A stretch of DNA of 64,000 nt, taken from the NCBI RefSeq assembly GCF_003129465.1, contig NZ_QFFF01000002.1, positions 62,001 through 126,000 on the forward strand, written 5' to 3'. Below are positions 28,873 to 39,678 of this stretch, piece by piece (position 1 is the stretch's first letter; the number at the start of each line of letters is the position of its first letter). The position numbers and the translations under genes are program-made. The notes below the pieces were generated by a model. The model saw only the letters and a list, made by a program, of their open reading frames with translations, was not told the origin of the DNA and did not search any database. This DNA is from Sphingosinicella humi. GTDB lineage: Bacteria > Pseudomonadota > Alphaproteobacteria > Sphingomonadales > Sphingomonadaceae.

Positions 28873-30492
28873 TCAGCCGCCGCCGGGACCGCCGGTGCCG
28901 CTGGTCGGCGGCGGGGCCGGGGCGCGTTCGCCGGTCGGGTTGCGGGTCCAGGAGACGCGATAGAGATCGAAGCGGCGGTCGGCGAGATTCTGCACCGTGC
29001 CTTCGGCGCGGGCCCAGGTGAGGTCCGCGAGATTGACGTCGCTGATCGTCAAGGTTTCGACATTCTCGCTCGCCTCCGCGGCGATGCCGTCGCGGGCGAA
29101 GGGGAAGTCGCACGGCGTCAATATGCAGCTCTGGGCATATTGGATGTCCATATTGTCGACGTTCGGGAGGTTACCGACATTGCCCGACAAGACGACATAG
29201 CATTGGTTTTCGATCGCACGGGCCTGGCTGCAATAGCGCACCCGCAAATAGCCCTGCCGGCTGTCGGTGCAGAAGGGGACGAAGATGATCCTGGCGCCTT
29301 CGTCGACGAGGCGGCGGGCCAGCTCCGGAAACTCCGAATCGTAGCAGATGAGCACGCCGATCGGCCCGCAGTCGGTCTGGATCGCGTTGATCCGGTCGCC
29401 GCCCTTGATCTTCCACCAGTAACGCTCGTTGGGCGTCGGGTGGAGCTTCTCCTGCGCGTGGACGGAGCCGTCGCGGAGGCACACATAGGCGACGTTCTGG
29501 ATGTCGCCGTCATCGGCGACGGTCGGATGGGAACCGCCGACGATGTTGATGTTGTAGCGCAGCGCCATCCGGCTGAGCTCGGCCGTCAGCCTGGGCGTAT
29601 GCTCGGTGAGGCGATCGATCGCCTCCATCGGCGTCAGATGCTCATTCTCGTAGGCGAGCAGCTGGAGCGTGAAGAGCTCGGGAAAGACTATGAAGTCCGA
29701 TCGGTAATCCGATGCGACGTCGACGAAATATTCTACATTGTGAATGAACTCCTCGAAGCTCTTCACCGCCCGCGCCTGGAACTGGCAGGTCGCGATGCGG
29801 ACGCTCTCCACGTCGCGTGGGACGCGGAAGCGCGGCGGCTCATCCGGGTCCACATAGGGGTTGCGCCAAACCATGTGGGCGGCGAGCCCGGCGGACTGCT
29901 TGTCCTCAGGGAGATAGTCCTTAAGGACGCCGATCGGCTCGAAGCCGTTGCGCACCTGGAAGCCGATGGTCGGGTCGCGGATCACGCCGGCGAGCACCTT
30001 CTCCAGATAATCCTCCGGCCCCTTCACCTTGCGGCGATTGCGGGCATAGGCCGGCATCCGCGCGCCGAAGACGATGCCCTTCAGCTCCAGCCGCTCGGCC
30101 AGCGCCTTGCGGGCGTCGTAAAGCCGCTGTCCGATGCGGACGCCGCGCGCCTCCGGATCGACGCACGTTTCGTAGCCGTAGAGCCAGTCGCCGGTCGGGT
30201 CGTGACGCGATCCGAACCCGTCGTTGGTGATCTCCTCCCAGCTATGCGAGGAGAGCGCCAGCCGCTCGTCGAGGCGCATCGAGGCGCAATAGCCGACGAT
30301 CGTCCCCTCATAGAGGGCGACGAACTGGCCCTCGGGGTAATTGTTGATCTGCGCCCGGATCATCTCGCGGCTGTAGCCGGACATCCGGTCGGCATAGACG
30401 CGCTCCACCAGTGCGACGATGCCCGGGGCGTCGGCCGGCCTCGCCAGCCGCACCTCGAGCTTCGCCTTGCGCCGGGGAGTCGCCTCGTTCAC
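28873..30492 (-). CDS. GNAT acetyltransferase-nitrilase fusion protein
   Basis: The 539-aa protein has two enzyme domains. Residues 1-210 form a GNAT fold ([19 protein letters not shown]; acetyl-CoA loop near [18 protein letters not shown]). Residues 228-515 form a carbon-nitrogen hydrolase with the Glu-Lys-Cys triad in [19 protein letters not shown] and [10 protein letters not shown]. Fused nitrilase-GNAT proteins are known but their substrates are mostly undefined; an amide may be made and cut by one chain. The GTG start overlaps icd by 4 bp, so it is co-translated with it. Confidence 0.85.
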   Translation of the reverse strand: MNEATPRRKAKLEVRLARPADAPGIVALVERVYADRMSGYSREMIRAQINNYPEGQFVALYEGTIVGYCASMRLDERLALSSHSWEEITNDGFGSRHDPTGDWLYGYETCVDPEARGVRIGQRLYDARKALAERLELKGIVFGARMPAYARNRRKVKGPEDYLEKVLAGVIRDPTIGFQVRNGFEPIGVLKDYLPEDKQSAGLAAHMVWRNPYVDPDEPPRFRVPRDVESVRIATCQFQARAVKSFEEFIHNVEYFVDVASDYRSDFIVFPELFTLQLLAYENEHLTPMEAIDRLTEHTPRLTAELSRMALRYNINIVGGSHPTVADDGDIQNVAYVCLRDGSVHAQEKLHPTPNERYWWKIKGGDRINAIQTDCGPIGVLICYDSEFPELARRLVDEGARIIFVPFCTDSRQGYLRVRYCSQARAIENQCYVVLSGNVGNLPNVDNMDIQYAQSCILTPCDFPFARDGIAAEASENVETLTISDVNLADLTWARAEGTVQNLADRRFDLYRVSWTRNPTGERAPAPPPTSGTGGPGGG

Positions 30493-31709
30493 GCTGCGGT
30501 GGCCATCGCCTTTTCAAGGTTGACGCGGATCGCCTCGAAGAACTGCTCGGTCGTCATCCAGCTCTGCTCGGGTCCGATCAGGATGGCGAGGTCCTTGGTC
30601 ATCTGGCCCTGCTCGACCGTCTGGACGCAGACGCGCTCGAGCGTCTCGGCGAACTCCGTGACCTCCGGGGTGCCGTCGAACTTGCCGCGATATTTGAGGC
30701 CGCCGGTCCAGGCGAAGATCGAGGCTATCGGGTTGGTCGACGTCGCCTTGCCCTGCTGGTGCATGCGATAGTGGCGGGTGACGGTCCCGTGCGCGGCCTC
30801 GGCTTCGACGGTCTTGCCGTCCGGGGACATCAGGACCGACGTCATGAGGCCAAGCGAGCCGAAGCCCTGCGCCACCTGATCGGACTGGACGTCGCCGTCG
30901 TAATTCTTGCAGGCCCAGACGAACTTGCCGCTCCACTTGAGGGCGGAGGCGACCATGTCGTCGATCAGCCGGTGCTGATATTCGATCTTCGCCTTGGCGA
31001 ACTGGTCCTTGAACTCGGTGTCGAACACCTCCTGGAAGATGTCCTTGAAGCGGCCGTCATAGGCCTTGAGGATGGTGTTCTTGGTCGAGAGATAGACCGG
31101 CCAGCCGCGGTTCAGGCCGTAATTCATGCTGGCCCGGGCAAAATCGCGGATGGATTCGTCGAGATTGTACATGCCCATGGCGACGCCCGAACCGGGGAAG
31201 TCGAACACTTCCTCCTCGATGCGCTCGCCATTCTCGCCTTCCCAGACCATGCGAAGCTTGCCGGGGCCGGGCACCTTGAAGTCGGTGGCCTTATACTGGT
31301 CGCCGAAGGCGTGGCGGCCGACGACGATCGGGTCGGTCCAGCCCGGGATCAGCCGGGGAACGTTGTCGATCACGATCGGCTCGCGGAAGACGACGCCGCC
31401 GAGGATGTTGCGGATCGTGCCGTTGGGCGAGCGCCACATCTTCTTGAGGCCGAATTCCTCGACGCGGGCCTCGTCAGGCGTGATCGTCGCGCATTTGACG
31501 CCGACGCCATATTTCTTGATCGCCTCGGCCGCCTCGACGGTGATGCGGTCATCGGTCTCGTCGCGCTTTTCGATGCCAAGGTCGTAATAGACGAGGTCGA
31601 TGTCGAGATAGGGCTGGATGAGCCGCTCCCGGATCCACTGCCAGATGATGCGGGTCATCTCGTCGCCGTCGATTTCGACGACGGGCGTCTTCACTTTGAT
31701 CTTGGCCAT
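30489..31709 (-). CDS. icd: Isocitrate dehydrogenase (NADP-type)
   Basis: IDH oxidises isocitrate to 2-oxoglutarate in the TCA cycle. The 406-aa form starts [20 protein letters not shown], the dimeric eukaryote-like NADP IDH found in many alphaproteobacteria. Substrate-binding elements include [12 protein letters not shown] and [20 protein letters not shown] with the metal-binding Asp residues. [16 protein letters not shown] is the nucleotide-binding stretch. The promoter must lie in the 147 bp shared with psd. Confidence 0.95.
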   Translation of the reverse strand: MAKIKVKTPVVEIDGDEMTRIIWQWIRERLIQPYLDIDLVYYDLGIEKRDETDDRITVEAAEAIKKYGVGVKCATITPDEARVEEFGLKKMWRSPNGTIRNILGGVVFREPIVIDNVPRLIPGWTDPIVVGRHAFGDQYKATDFKVPGPGKLRMVWEGENGERIEEEVFDFPGSGVAMGMYNLDESIRDFARASMNYGLNRGWPVYLSTKNTILKAYDGRFKDIFQEVFDTEFKDQFAKAKIEYQHRLIDDMVASALKWSGKFVWACKNYDGDVQSDQVAQGFGSLGLMTSVLMSPDGKTVEAEAAHGTVTRHYRMHQQGKATSTNPIASIFAWTGGLKYRGKFDGTPEVTEFAETLERVCVQTVEQGQMTKDLAILIGPEQSWMTTEQFFEAIRVNLEKAMATAA

Positions 31710-31856
31710 GTAGTTGCGTGCTTTCCCTCTGCGAGTGTGGTTTGGCGGGCGGTGTAGGCGGTGAACGCGCTGCGATCAACCGGAGCGGCACCCGCCCTAT
31801 TGCCGGCGCAGCCGGTCGCCATTGTCTCGCCCACGCTTGCCGCCTAAAGACGGCGC

Positions 31857-32591
31857 ATGACATCGCTCGACAAGCCCGACCTCGTCACGACGACGGTCCG
31901 CTGGCGCTGGCCCTCGGTTCATCCCGAAGGCCGCAAATTCGTCGTGATCGCGGGCGCGATCGCCGCAGCTTTCCTTTTCTTCATCTCGGATGAGATCGGC
32001 TGGCCGCTTCTGGGCGTAACCATTTGGGTAGCCGCCTTTTTCCGAGATCCGGTGCGGACGACGCCGACAGGGGAGGGGCTGATCATCGCCCCCGCCGACG
32101 GCCTCGTCACCATGATCGCAACCGTGCCGCCGCCGCGCGAACTCACCGGCGATGACGCGCTGGCGGACGGGCTCTACACCCGCGTCTCCATCTTCATGAG
32201 CGTGTTCGACGTCCACATCAATCGCACGCCGATCCCAGGCACGGTCATCCGCGTCGCCTATATTCCGGGCAAGTTCCTCAATGCCGATCTCGACAAGGCA
32301 AGCGAGGATAATGAGCGGCAGCATATCCTGGTCGAGGGGGCGAACGGCCTTCGCATCGGGTTCACCCAGATCGCCGGCTTGGTGGCACGCCGCATCGTGC
32401 CCTGGGTGAAGCCGGGCGACGCGGTCGCCGCCGGCCAGCGCGTCGGCCTCATCCGCTTCGGCAGCCGCGTCGACGTCTATCTTCCCGCCGGCATCGCGCC
32501 GCAGGTGATCCTCGGCCAGCGCACCATCGCCGGCGAGACGATCGTCGGTCGTGCCGGCGTCGCCGAAGCGCCGGAGGGCGTCAGCCAGTGA
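31857..32591 (+). CDS. psd: Phosphatidylserine decarboxylase
   Basis: Psd makes phosphatidylethanolamine from phosphatidylserine at the inner membrane. The 244-aa protein is the short bacterial form (PSD-A type). It has an N-terminal hydrophobic hairpin (about residues 28-55) and an [13 protein letters not shown] core motif. The self-cleavage site that creates the pyruvoyl group is the Gly-Ser of [13 protein letters not shown] near residue 202. It overlaps pssA by 4 bp (GTGA), so the two successive steps of PE synthesis are translationally coupled. Confidence 0.95.
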   Translation: MTSLDKPDLVTTTVRWRWPSVHPEGRKFVVIAGAIAAAFLFFISDEIGWPLLGVTIWVAAFFRDPVRTTPTGEGLIIAPADGLVTMIATVPPPRELTGDDALADGLYTRVSIFMSVFDVHINRTPIPGTVIRVAYIPGKFLNADLDKASEDNERQHILVEGANGLRIGFTQIAGLVARRIVPWVKPGDAVAAGQRVGLIRFGSRVDVYLPAGIAPQVILGQRTIAGETIVGRAGVAEAPEGVSQ

Positions 32592-33373
32592 AGCCGTCGG
32601 TCCGGCGGCCGAGGGGCATCCCGCTGAGGGCGCTGGTGCCCAATGCCGTGACGGCGCTGGCGCTGTGCTCCGGCCTGACCGGTGTGCGTTACGCGATAGC
32701 CGAGGATTGGGAGCGGGCGATCACCTTCGTGATCATCGCCGCCGTGCTCGACGGCATGGACGGCCGCATCGCCCGCATGCTGCGCGGCCAGAGCCGCTTC
32801 GGCGCCGAGCTCGATTCGCTCTCCGACGTCATCGCCTTTGGCGTCTCGCCGGCGATCATCCTCTATCTCTGGGCGCTTCAGGAAGTCCCGCGCTACGGCT
32901 GGATCTTCGCGCTCGCCCATGCCGTCTGTGCGGCGCTCCGCCTGGCGCGCTTCAACGCCGCTATCGACGTCGAGGACCAACCCCATAAATCGGCGGGCTT
33001 TCTGACCGGCGTTCCGGCCCCCGCGGGGGCGGGGCTCGCCTTCCTGCCGATCTATCTCTGGCTCTGGACCGAAAGCGACGTCTTCCGCCAGTTCTGGGTC
33101 GTCGCGCCCTGGGCTGCCCTGGTGGCCATCCTCATGATCTCAAACGTGGCGACCTTTTCCTGGACCTCTCTCCGCCTCAGGAGCCATGTCCGGCTCTGGG
33201 CGCTGGGCGTGATCGCCGTCGTCGGCGGCGCGCTCTTCTCGGCGCCCTGGCCGACGCTCAGCCTCGCCGCCATGCTCTATGCGGCGCTGATCCCGGCCAG
33301 CGTCTACGCCTATGGCAAGGTCAAACGATCGCGCCGAGCCGCCGCTGCAGCCGCACCCGCGACGGAAGCCTAG
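32588..33373 (+). CDS. pssA: CDP-diacylglycerol--serine O-phosphatidyltransferase
   Basis: PssA makes phosphatidylserine from CDP-diacylglycerol and serine. The 261-aa integral membrane protein shows the CDP-alcohol phosphotransferase signature, spread over [20 protein letters not shown] and [11 protein letters not shown], with all conserved Asp residues. Several hydrophobic helices follow. It starts with GTG inside the psd stop. Its stop codon overlaps the stop of the small convergent peptide gene. Confidence 0.95.
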   Translation: MKPSVRRPRGIPLRALVPNAVTALALCSGLTGVRYAIAEDWERAITFVIIAAVLDGMDGRIARMLRGQSRFGAELDSLSDVIAFGVSPAIILYLWALQEVPRYGWIFALAHAVCAALRLARFNAAIDVEDQPHKSAGFLTGVPAPAGAGLAFLPIYLWLWTESDVFRQFWVVAPWAALVAILMISNVATFSWTSLRLRSHVRLWALGVIAVVGGALFSAPWPTLSLAAMLYAALIPASVYAYGKVKRSRRAAAAAAPATEA

Positions 33374-33456
33374 GCGTCCAGGATCGCCATCCGAATGGCG
33401 ATCGGGGCGAGCAGGATCACGAAGCTGAAGAACAGGATTGCCAGGAAGTGTATCAC
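33370..33456 (-). CDS. Candidate SOS-induced 28-aa membrane peptide
   Basis: A 28-codon frame runs on the minus strand from GTG 33456 to TAG 33370-33372. It reads MIHFLAILFFSFVILLAP then [10 protein letters not shown], one almost uninterrupted hydrophobic helix with a single Arg and a C-terminal Asp. An AAGGGGA ribosome-binding site lies 6 nt upstream (33463-33469), and a promoter with an SOS operator lies 50-80 nt upstream. It ends tail to tail on pssA, sharing 3 bp of stop codon. The size and topology resemble the 29-aa SidA division inhibitor of Caulobacter, but I claim no sequence homology. The function is inferred from regulation and shape only. Confidence 0.55.
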   Translation of the reverse strand: MIHFLAILFFSFVILLAPIAIRMAILDA

Positions 33457-33509
33457 ATTTAGTCCCCTTGCTGTCGGCGGCGTTGATCCGCCTATGTTCT
33501 CCCGGCTCT

Positions 33510-33538
33510 TCTATGTTCCTCCTTTGTTCTTCTGTCAA
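33510..33538 (-). promoter_or_regulatory. Promoter with SOS (LexA-type) operator
   Basis: On the minus strand a perfect TTGACA (33533-33538) is followed 17 nt later by the weak -10 CATAGA (33510-33515). Between them lies GAAC-AAAGGAG-GAAC (33515-33529), the exact alphaproteobacterial LexA box. The operator therefore covers the promoter, the usual arrangement for a repressed SOS gene. It resembles the recA box. The downstream minus-strand gene is the 28-aa peptide; rpsB on the plus strand starts 146 bp away. Confidence 0.72.
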
Positions 33539-33674
33539 CGCTTGATTTGAGCGGGGAGAGCGGGTAAGCGCGCGAGCATTCCACATGCGGGTCACACATA
33601 CCGGTGGCTGCTCCCGAGCGCAGGCGAAGGACGGTCTCTCGGCCCGCAGAGGATTAACCGGAAGGAGAAGACCT

Positions 33675-34433
33675 ATGGCGTCCACCGACGTCACCATGCA
33701 GCAATTGCTCGAGGCCGGAGCGCATTTCGGCCACCAGACCCACCGCTGGAACCCCAAGATGAAGCCGTATATTTTCGGCGATCGCAACGGGGTCCACATC
33801 ATCGATCTCTCGCAGACCGTTCCGCTGTTCGCCCGCGCGCTCGATTTCGTGCGCCAGTCGGTCGCGGCCGGCGGCAAGGTGCTGTTCGTCGGCACCAAGC
33901 GCCAGGCGCAGGAGCCGATCGCCGAGGCTGCGCGCCGCAGCGGCCAGCATTTCGTCAACCACCGCTGGCTGGGCGGCATGCTCACCAACTGGAAGACGAT
34001 CTCCAACTCGATCAAGCGCTTCAAGGCGCTCGAGGAGCAGCTGTCGGGCGACACCGCCGGCCTCACCAAGAAGGAAGTGCTCCAGCTGACGCGCGAGCGC
34101 GACAAGCTCGAGCTGTCGCTGGGCGGCATCAAGGACATGGGCGGTCTGCCCGACGTCATCTTCATCATCGACGCCAACAAGGAAGAGCTGGCGATCAAGG
34201 AAGCGAATGTGCTCGGCATTCCAGTCGTCGCCATCCTCGACACCAACGTCAGCCCGCAGGGCATCGCTTTCCCGGTGCCGGCGAATGACGACGCCAGCCG
34301 CGCCATCCGCCTCTATTGCGATGCGATCGCCGACGCGGCGCTCGCAGGCAAGCAGGGCGGCGCCGCCCGCCGCGGCGAGGACATCGGCTCGATGAGCGAG
34401 CCGCCGGCCGAAGCCGCGCTGGCCGAAGCCTGA
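33675..34433 (+). CDS. rpsB: 30S ribosomal protein S2
   Basis: S2 joins the small subunit late and interacts with S1. From ATG 33675 (AAGGAGAAG just upstream) the protein has 252 aa, a normal length. It opens [20 protein letters not shown] and continues [15 protein letters not shown], and contains [16 protein letters not shown] and [14 protein letters not shown], all family hallmarks. The leader of about 120 nt before the start could carry autoregulation, but I recognise no specific motif. tsf follows after a palindromic repeat. Confidence 0.97.
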   Translation: MASTDVTMQQLLEAGAHFGHQTHRWNPKMKPYIFGDRNGVHIIDLSQTVPLFARALDFVRQSVAAGGKVLFVGTKRQAQEPIAEAARRSGQHFVNHRWLGGMLTNWKTISNSIKRFKALEEQLSGDTAGLTKKEVLQLTRERDKLELSLGGIKDMGGLPDVIFIIDANKEELAIKEANVLGIPVVAILDTNVSPQGIAFPVPANDDASRAIRLYCDAIADAALAGKQGGAARRGEDIGSMSEPPAEAALAEA

Positions 34434-34440
34434 GAAACCT

Positions 34441-34530
34441 CTCCCCTCCCGCTTGCGGGAGGGATCAAGGGGAGGGCCTGTCATTCGGGCACATTCCCTC
34501 CCCCAGCCCCTCCCGCAAGCGGGAGGGGAA
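34441..34530. repeat. Palindromic repeat, family D (CCCTCCCGCTTGCGGGAGGG type)
   Basis: CCCTCCCGCTTGCGGGAGGG is itself a perfect hairpin. About 50 bp on it is answered by CCCCTCCCGCAAGCGGGAGG, which is both a hairpin and complementary to the first. The element fills the rpsB-tsf gap. Because such stems can end or process transcripts, it may set the rpsB:tsf ratio. A diverged copy lies at 35503-35588. Confidence 0.85.
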
Positions 34531-34551
34531 TTAATTGAAAGGATCAGAGAT

Positions 34552-35496
34552 ATGGCGGAAATCACAGCCGCATCCGTGAAGGAACTGCGCGAGCGCACCG
34601 GCGCCGGCATGATGGACTGCAAGAAGGCGCTGAACGAGACGAACGGCGACATGGAAGCCGCCATCGACTGGCTCAGGACTAAGGGCCTCGCCGCCGCCGC
34701 CAAGAAGGCCGGCCGCACCGCTGCCGAGGGCCTGGTCGGCGTCGCCGTCGAGGGCACGAAGGGCGCTGCCGTCGAGGTCAACTCGGAAACCGACTTTGTC
34801 GCGAAGAACGAGCAGTTCCAGGAATTCGTGCGCACGGTTGCCGGCCTGGCGCTCACCAACGGGGGCAATGCCGAGAGTCTGCTCGTCGCGAGCTGGCCGG
34901 CGGGCGGGACCGTACAGGAAAAGCTCACCGACAATATCGCCACCATCGGCGAGAACCAGTCGCTCCGCCGCTCTGCGGTGCTCGAGGTGAGTGATGGCGT
35001 CGTCGTGCCGTACGTTCACAACGCCGTGACGGCGGGTCTTGGCAAGATCGGCGTGCTCGTCGCGCTCGAATCGACCGGCGACAAGGAGAAGCTGGAGACC
35101 GTCGGCAAGCAGCTTGCCATGCACATCGCCGCGGCCAACCCGCTGGCCCTGAAGGGCGAGGATCTTGATCCGGCATTGATCGAGCGCGAGCGCGCTATCG
35201 CGTCTGAGAAGGCCGCCGAGTCCGGCAAGCCGGCCGACATCGTCGCCAAGATGGTCGAAGGCACGATCGCCAAGTTCCGCAAGGAAAACGCACTGATGAG
35301 CCAGCTCTTCGTCATGGACAACAAGACGAAGATCGAGGACGTCGTCGCCGCCGCCGGCAAGGACGCCGGCGCGCCGGTGACGCTCGCCGCCTATGTCCGC
35401 TTCCAGCTGGGCGAAGGCATCGAGAAGAAGGAAAGCGACTTCGCCGCCGAAGTCGCCGCCGCCGCCGGCACCAGCAAGCCCGAACCGGTTGCGTAA
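34552..35496 (+). CDS. tsf: Translation elongation factor Ts
   Basis: EF-Ts is the nucleotide exchange factor of EF-Tu. The protein has 314 aa. The N-terminal UBA-like module is [20 protein letters not shown], followed by the core with [13 protein letters not shown], the EF-Tu contact TDFV being intact. ATG 34552 follows GAAAGGATCAGAGAT and gives the family start [17 protein letters not shown]; an upstream in-frame extension runs through the repeat and is not used. Confidence 0.97.
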   Translation: MAEITAASVKELRERTGAGMMDCKKALNETNGDMEAAIDWLRTKGLAAAAKKAGRTAAEGLVGVAVEGTKGAAVEVNSETDFVAKNEQFQEFVRTVAGLALTNGGNAESLLVASWPAGGTVQEKLTDNIATIGENQSLRRSAVLEVSDGVVVPYVHNAVTAGLGKIGVLVALESTGDKEKLETVGKQLAMHIAAANPLALKGEDLDPALIERERAIASEKAAESGKPADIVAKMVEGTIAKFRKENALMSQLFVMDNKTKIEDVVAAAGKDAGAPVTLAAYVRFQLGEGIEKKESDFAAEVAAAAGTSKPEPVA

Positions 35497-35502
35497 CTTG
35501 TG

Positions 35503-35588
35503 TCCCCTCCTGCTTGCGGGAGGGGAATGAGGGGAGGGGCTGTCGGTCGACAGGTTCCCTCCCCAGCTTCCCGTGAGCGGGAAGGGAG
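35503..35588. repeat. Palindromic repeat, family D (diverged copy)
   Basis: The left end CCCCTCCTGCTTGCGGGAGG and right end TTCCCGTGAGCGGGAAGGGA are each near-palindromic and complementary to one another with mismatches. It lies between tsf and pyrH. It is the same kind of element as at 34441-34530, so both junctions on either side of tsf carry one. Confidence 0.8.
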
Positions 35589-35661
35589 GCTTGGCATCGC
35601 CGCAGCCGCTAACTAAGGTGCGCGCCGCCTCACCTTAACCATCGATTGGACCAGACACCCC

Positions 35662-36381
35662 ATGCCGCGCCCGCGCTTCAAACGAGTCCTGCTGAAGCTT
35701 TCGGGTGAAGTGCTGATGGGGCCAAGCCAGTTCGGCATCGATCCCGACACCGTCGCCCGGATCGCCGAGGAGATCGCCGGCGTCGCCAAGGACCATGAGC
35801 TCTGCATGGTCGTCGGCGGCGGCAACATCTTCCGCGGCCTCGCCGGCGCCGCCAAGGGCTTCGACCGCGCCAGCGCCGATTATATGGGTATGCTCGCGAC
35901 CGTCATGAACGCGCTCGCCATGCAGAACGCGTTGGAAAAGATCGGCGTCGACACCCGCGTCCAGTCCGCCATCCCGATGGCGACCGTCTCCGAACCCTAT
36001 ATCCGCCGCCGCGCCGTACGGCACATGGAGAAGGGCCGGGTGGTGATCTTCGCCGCCGGCACGGGCAATCCCTTCTTCACCACCGACACCGCCGCGGCCC
36101 TCCGCGCCGCCGAGATGGGCTGCGAGGCGCTGTTCAAGGGGACTTCGGTGGACGGCGTCTATGATGCCGATCCGAAGAAGGTGCCGGACGCCAAGCGATA
36201 TGAAAGTGTGAGTTTCAACAAGGTGTTGAGCGACGATCTTCGCGTCATGGATGCGAGCGCTGTCGCTCTGTGCCGCGACAACAACATTCCGATCGTCGTC
36301 TTCAATATCCGCGAGCGCGGCAACCTCGCCAAGGTGCTCGGCGGAGAAGGCACGGCGACGATCGTGCAGAACGGGGAGTGA
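35662..36381 (+). CDS. pyrH: Uridylate kinase
   Basis: UMP kinase of the amino-acid-kinase fold, homohexameric and regulated by GTP and UTP. The 239-aa protein has [13 protein letters not shown] at the N terminus, [11 protein letters not shown] (phosphate-binding Gly loop), [16 protein letters not shown] and the [15 protein letters not shown] segment, all typical. A 165-bp gap with a family D repeat separates it from tsf. frr follows 3 bp downstream, an arrangement conserved in most bacteria. Confidence 0.97.
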   Translation: MPRPRFKRVLLKLSGEVLMGPSQFGIDPDTVARIAEEIAGVAKDHELCMVVGGGNIFRGLAGAAKGFDRASADYMGMLATVMNALAMQNALEKIGVDTRVQSAIPMATVSEPYIRRRAVRHMEKGRVVIFAAGTGNPFFTTDTAAALRAAEMGCEALFKGTSVDGVYDADPKKVPDAKRYESVSFNKVLSDDLRVMDASAVALCRDNNIPIVVFNIRERGNLAKVLGGEGTATIVQNGE

Positions 36382-36384
36382 GAG

Positions 36385-36938
36385 ATGCCAGCCTATAACA
36401 AAGCCGACATTCAGCGCCGCATGCACGGCGCCGTCGAGGCGCTGAAGCACGATCTCGCGGGCCTGCGCACCGGTCGTGCCTCGACGGCCTTGCTCGATCC
36501 GGTGACGGTCGAGGTCTATGGCGCGAACATGCCCTTGAACCAGGTGGCCACCGTCTCGGCCCCCGAGCCGCGCATGCTGTCCGTTCAGGTGTGGGACCGC
36601 TCCAACGTCAACGCCGTGGAAAAGGCAATCCGTTCCGCCGGCCTCGGCCTCAACCCGATCTCCGACGGGCAGAACATCCGCCTGCCGATCCCCGACCTTA
36701 CCGAGGAACGCCGCAAGGAGCTGGCCAAGCTCGCCGGCCAATATGCGGAGAAGGCGCGCATCGCCGTCCGCAACGTCCGCCGCGACGGCATGGATTCGTT
36801 GAAGACCGACGAAAAGAAGCACGAGATCAGCGAGGACGAGCACAAGCGGCTCGGCACCGAGGTCCAGAAGATGACCGACGACACGATCAAGGAAATCGAC
36901 GCGGCGGCGGCGGCGAAGGAACAGGAAATCCTGCAGCC

Positions 36939-36942
<4 letters not shown>
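36385..36942 (+). CDS. frr: Ribosome recycling factor
   Basis: RRF with EF-G splits post-termination ribosomes. The 185-aa length is normal. It shows the family pattern [40 protein letters not shown], and the C-terminal helix-rich [11 protein letters not shown]-type region [16 protein letters not shown]. Its stop overlaps the GTG start of uppS by 4 bp, so the two are coupled. Confidence 0.97.
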
Positions 36943-37690
<748 letters not shown>

Positions 37691-37694
<4 letters not shown>

Positions 37695-38521
37695 GCGAGG
37701 CTGAAGCGTCCTTGGCCCGATCGGACCTTCCGACCCGCTTCATCATGGGCGTGGTGATGGTCGCCGTCGCCTGCGCCGCCATCTATTTCGGCGGCTGGGT
37801 CTTCCGCCTGCTCGTCCTCGCCGGTGCGGCGGTGATGCTGCTCGAATGGGCCGACATGCACCGGGTGCCCAGGCTCTGGGGCTATGTCGGTGCGCTCTTT
37901 CTTGCGGGGAACCTGCTCGTCCTGTCGGAGATGCTTTTCCCGGTGGACATGATGGACGCGGCGATCGGCGCCGCGAGCTTCTCGCCCGCCTGGACGGGCT
38001 TCGCCGCAGCGCTCGGCCTGGCTCTTCTGCTCGGCCTCATGGCACGGCGCACCACCATGTTCGGCGGCTATCTCTACGTCGCCATCCCGGCATTCGCCCT
38101 GCTTGCGATCAACTGGGCCTGGTTCGGCCTTACCTTCTGGATGATGCTGATCACCTGGGCGACGGACATTTTCGCCTATTTCGCCGGCCGCTCCATCGGC
38201 GGACCCAAGCTCGCGCCTCGGATCAGCCCCAACAAGACCTGGGCGGGCCTCGGCGGCGGCTTCCTCGGCGCGGCGGTCGTCGGCGCGCTCGCGGCCTGGT
38301 TCTTCGATCTCGGCTCGCCCTTCTTCTACATCGGCGGGCCGATGGGCCTCATCGCCCAGGCGGGCGACCTCTATGAGAGCTGGCTCAAGCGTCGCGCGGG
38401 CGTGAAGGACAGCGGCACCATCCTGCCCGGCCACGGCGGCGTGCTCGACCGGCTCGATGGGCTGCTCCCGGTCATCTTCGTGACCTTCCTGATTCTGGTC
38501 GGCGGGCTGTGGACCGGGTGA
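37691..38521 (+). CDS. cdsA: Phosphatidate cytidylyltransferase
   Basis: CdsA makes CDP-diacylglycerol, the precursor used by PssA. The 276-aa protein has seven or eight hydrophobic helices from residue 18 on. The C-terminal signature, AQAGDLYESWLKRRAGVKDS followed by GTILPGHGGVLDRLDG, is fully conserved. ATG 37691 overlaps the uppS stop. The 3' end overlaps the dxr start region. Confidence 0.95.
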
Positions 38522-39678
38522 CCCGCACCGTCGCCATTCTAGGCGCCACCGGATCGGTAGGACAATCGACCCTCGATCTCATCGAACGCGACAGGGAGCG
38601 GTTCAACGTGCTGGCGCTGACCGCCCGCCGCGACGTCGCCGGCCTCGCCGCCGCCGCCCGCCGCGTCGGCGCGCGCCGGGCCGTCATCGCCGACGAAAGC
38701 CTGTTCGACGCGCTGAAGGACGCGCTGGCCGGAACCGACACCGAAGCCGCGGCCGGCCATGAAGCGATCGTCGAAGCGGCCGCTTCGGGGGCCGACTGGA
38801 CGATGGCGGCGATCGTCGGCTGCGCCGGCCTCCGGCCTGTTATGGCTGCCCTCCGCCAAGGCAAGACCGTGGCGCTCGCCAACAAGGAAGCGCTCGTCTC
38901 GGCCGGTGACGTCATGACGCAAGCGGCATCCGAAAGCGGGGCGACCCTGCTCCCGGTGGATTCGGAGCACAATGCGATCTTCCAATGCTTCGACCGGGCG
39001 CGGCCACAGGCGGTGCGGCGTGTCATCCTCACGGCCAGCGGGGGTCCGTTCCGCGGCCGCAGCCTGGAGGAAATGCGCGGCGTCACGCCGGCCCAAGCGG
39101 TCGCCCATCCCAACTGGTCGATGGGCGCCAAGATTTCGGTCGATTCCGCGACCTTGATGAACAAGGGGCTGGAACTGATCGAGGCCTTCCACCTCTTCCC
39201 GCTTTCGGCGGAAGCCTTCGACGTCGTCGTCCATCCCCAGTCGGTGATCCACAGCCTGGTCGAATATGTCGATGGCTCCTTCCTCGCCCAATTAGGGGCG
39301 CCCGACATGCGCATCCCGATCGCGCACACGCTGGCCTGGCCGGAGCGGATGGAGACCCCGTGCGAACGGCTGGATCTCGTCAAGGTCTCGCGGCTCGATT
39401 TCGAGGAGCCCGATCTTGAGCGCTTCCCGGGCCTGGCGCTCGCCAAGGAGGCGCTGAGGGCAGGGGGCGCGAAGCCCGCAATTCTCAATGCTGCCAATGA
39501 GGTAGCGGTCGCTTCCTTTCTGGACTCTCGGCTCGCTTTCCTCGATATCGCCAAAATCGCTCGTCAAGCGTTACACCATTATGATCCGCCCGCGCCGGCC
39601 TCGCTCGACGATGTGCTCGCGATCGATGCCGAAGCACGGCGGCGCGCCCAGACCCTCGTTGGAAAGTTCGCCATTTGA
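38518..39678 (+). CDS. dxr: 1-deoxy-D-xylulose 5-phosphate reductoisomerase
   Basis: Dxr makes 2-C-methylerythritol 4-phosphate in the non-mevalonate isoprenoid pathway, which supplies UppS. I prefer GTG 38518, which overlaps the cdsA stop by 4 bp as at the other junctions here and gives 386 aa; GTG 38509 would add three codons. The NADPH loop is LGATGSVGQSTLDL. The active-site stretches are NKEALVSAGDVM and LPVDSEHNAIFQ with metal-binding Asp and Glu, plus SMGAKISVDSATLMNKGLE. rseP is coupled downstream. Confidence 0.95.
   Translation: MTRTVAILGATGSVGQSTLDLIERDRERFNVLALTARRDVAGLAAAARRVGARRAVIADESLFDALKDALAGTDTEAAAGHEAIVEAAASGADWTMAAIVGCAGLRPVMAALRQGKTVALANKEALVSAGDVMTQAASESGATLLPVDSEHNAIFQCFDRARPQAVRRVILTASGGPFRGRSLEEMRGVTPAQAVAHPNWSMGAKISVDSATLMNKGLELIEAFHLFPLSAEAFDVVVHPQSVIHSLVEYVDGSFLAQLGAPDMRIPIAHTLAWPERMETPCERLDLVKVSRLDFEEPDLERFPGLALAKEALRAGGAKPAILNAANEVAVASFLDSRLAFLDIAKIARQALHHYDPPAPASLDDVLAIDAEARRRAQTLVGKFAI

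Noticed and set aside
29140-31757. Two long + strand frames (543 and 448 codons) opposite the GNAT-nitrilase and icd genes
   Set aside because: Both mirror well-identified minus-strand genes and contain only His/Arg/Glu-rich low-complexity translation.
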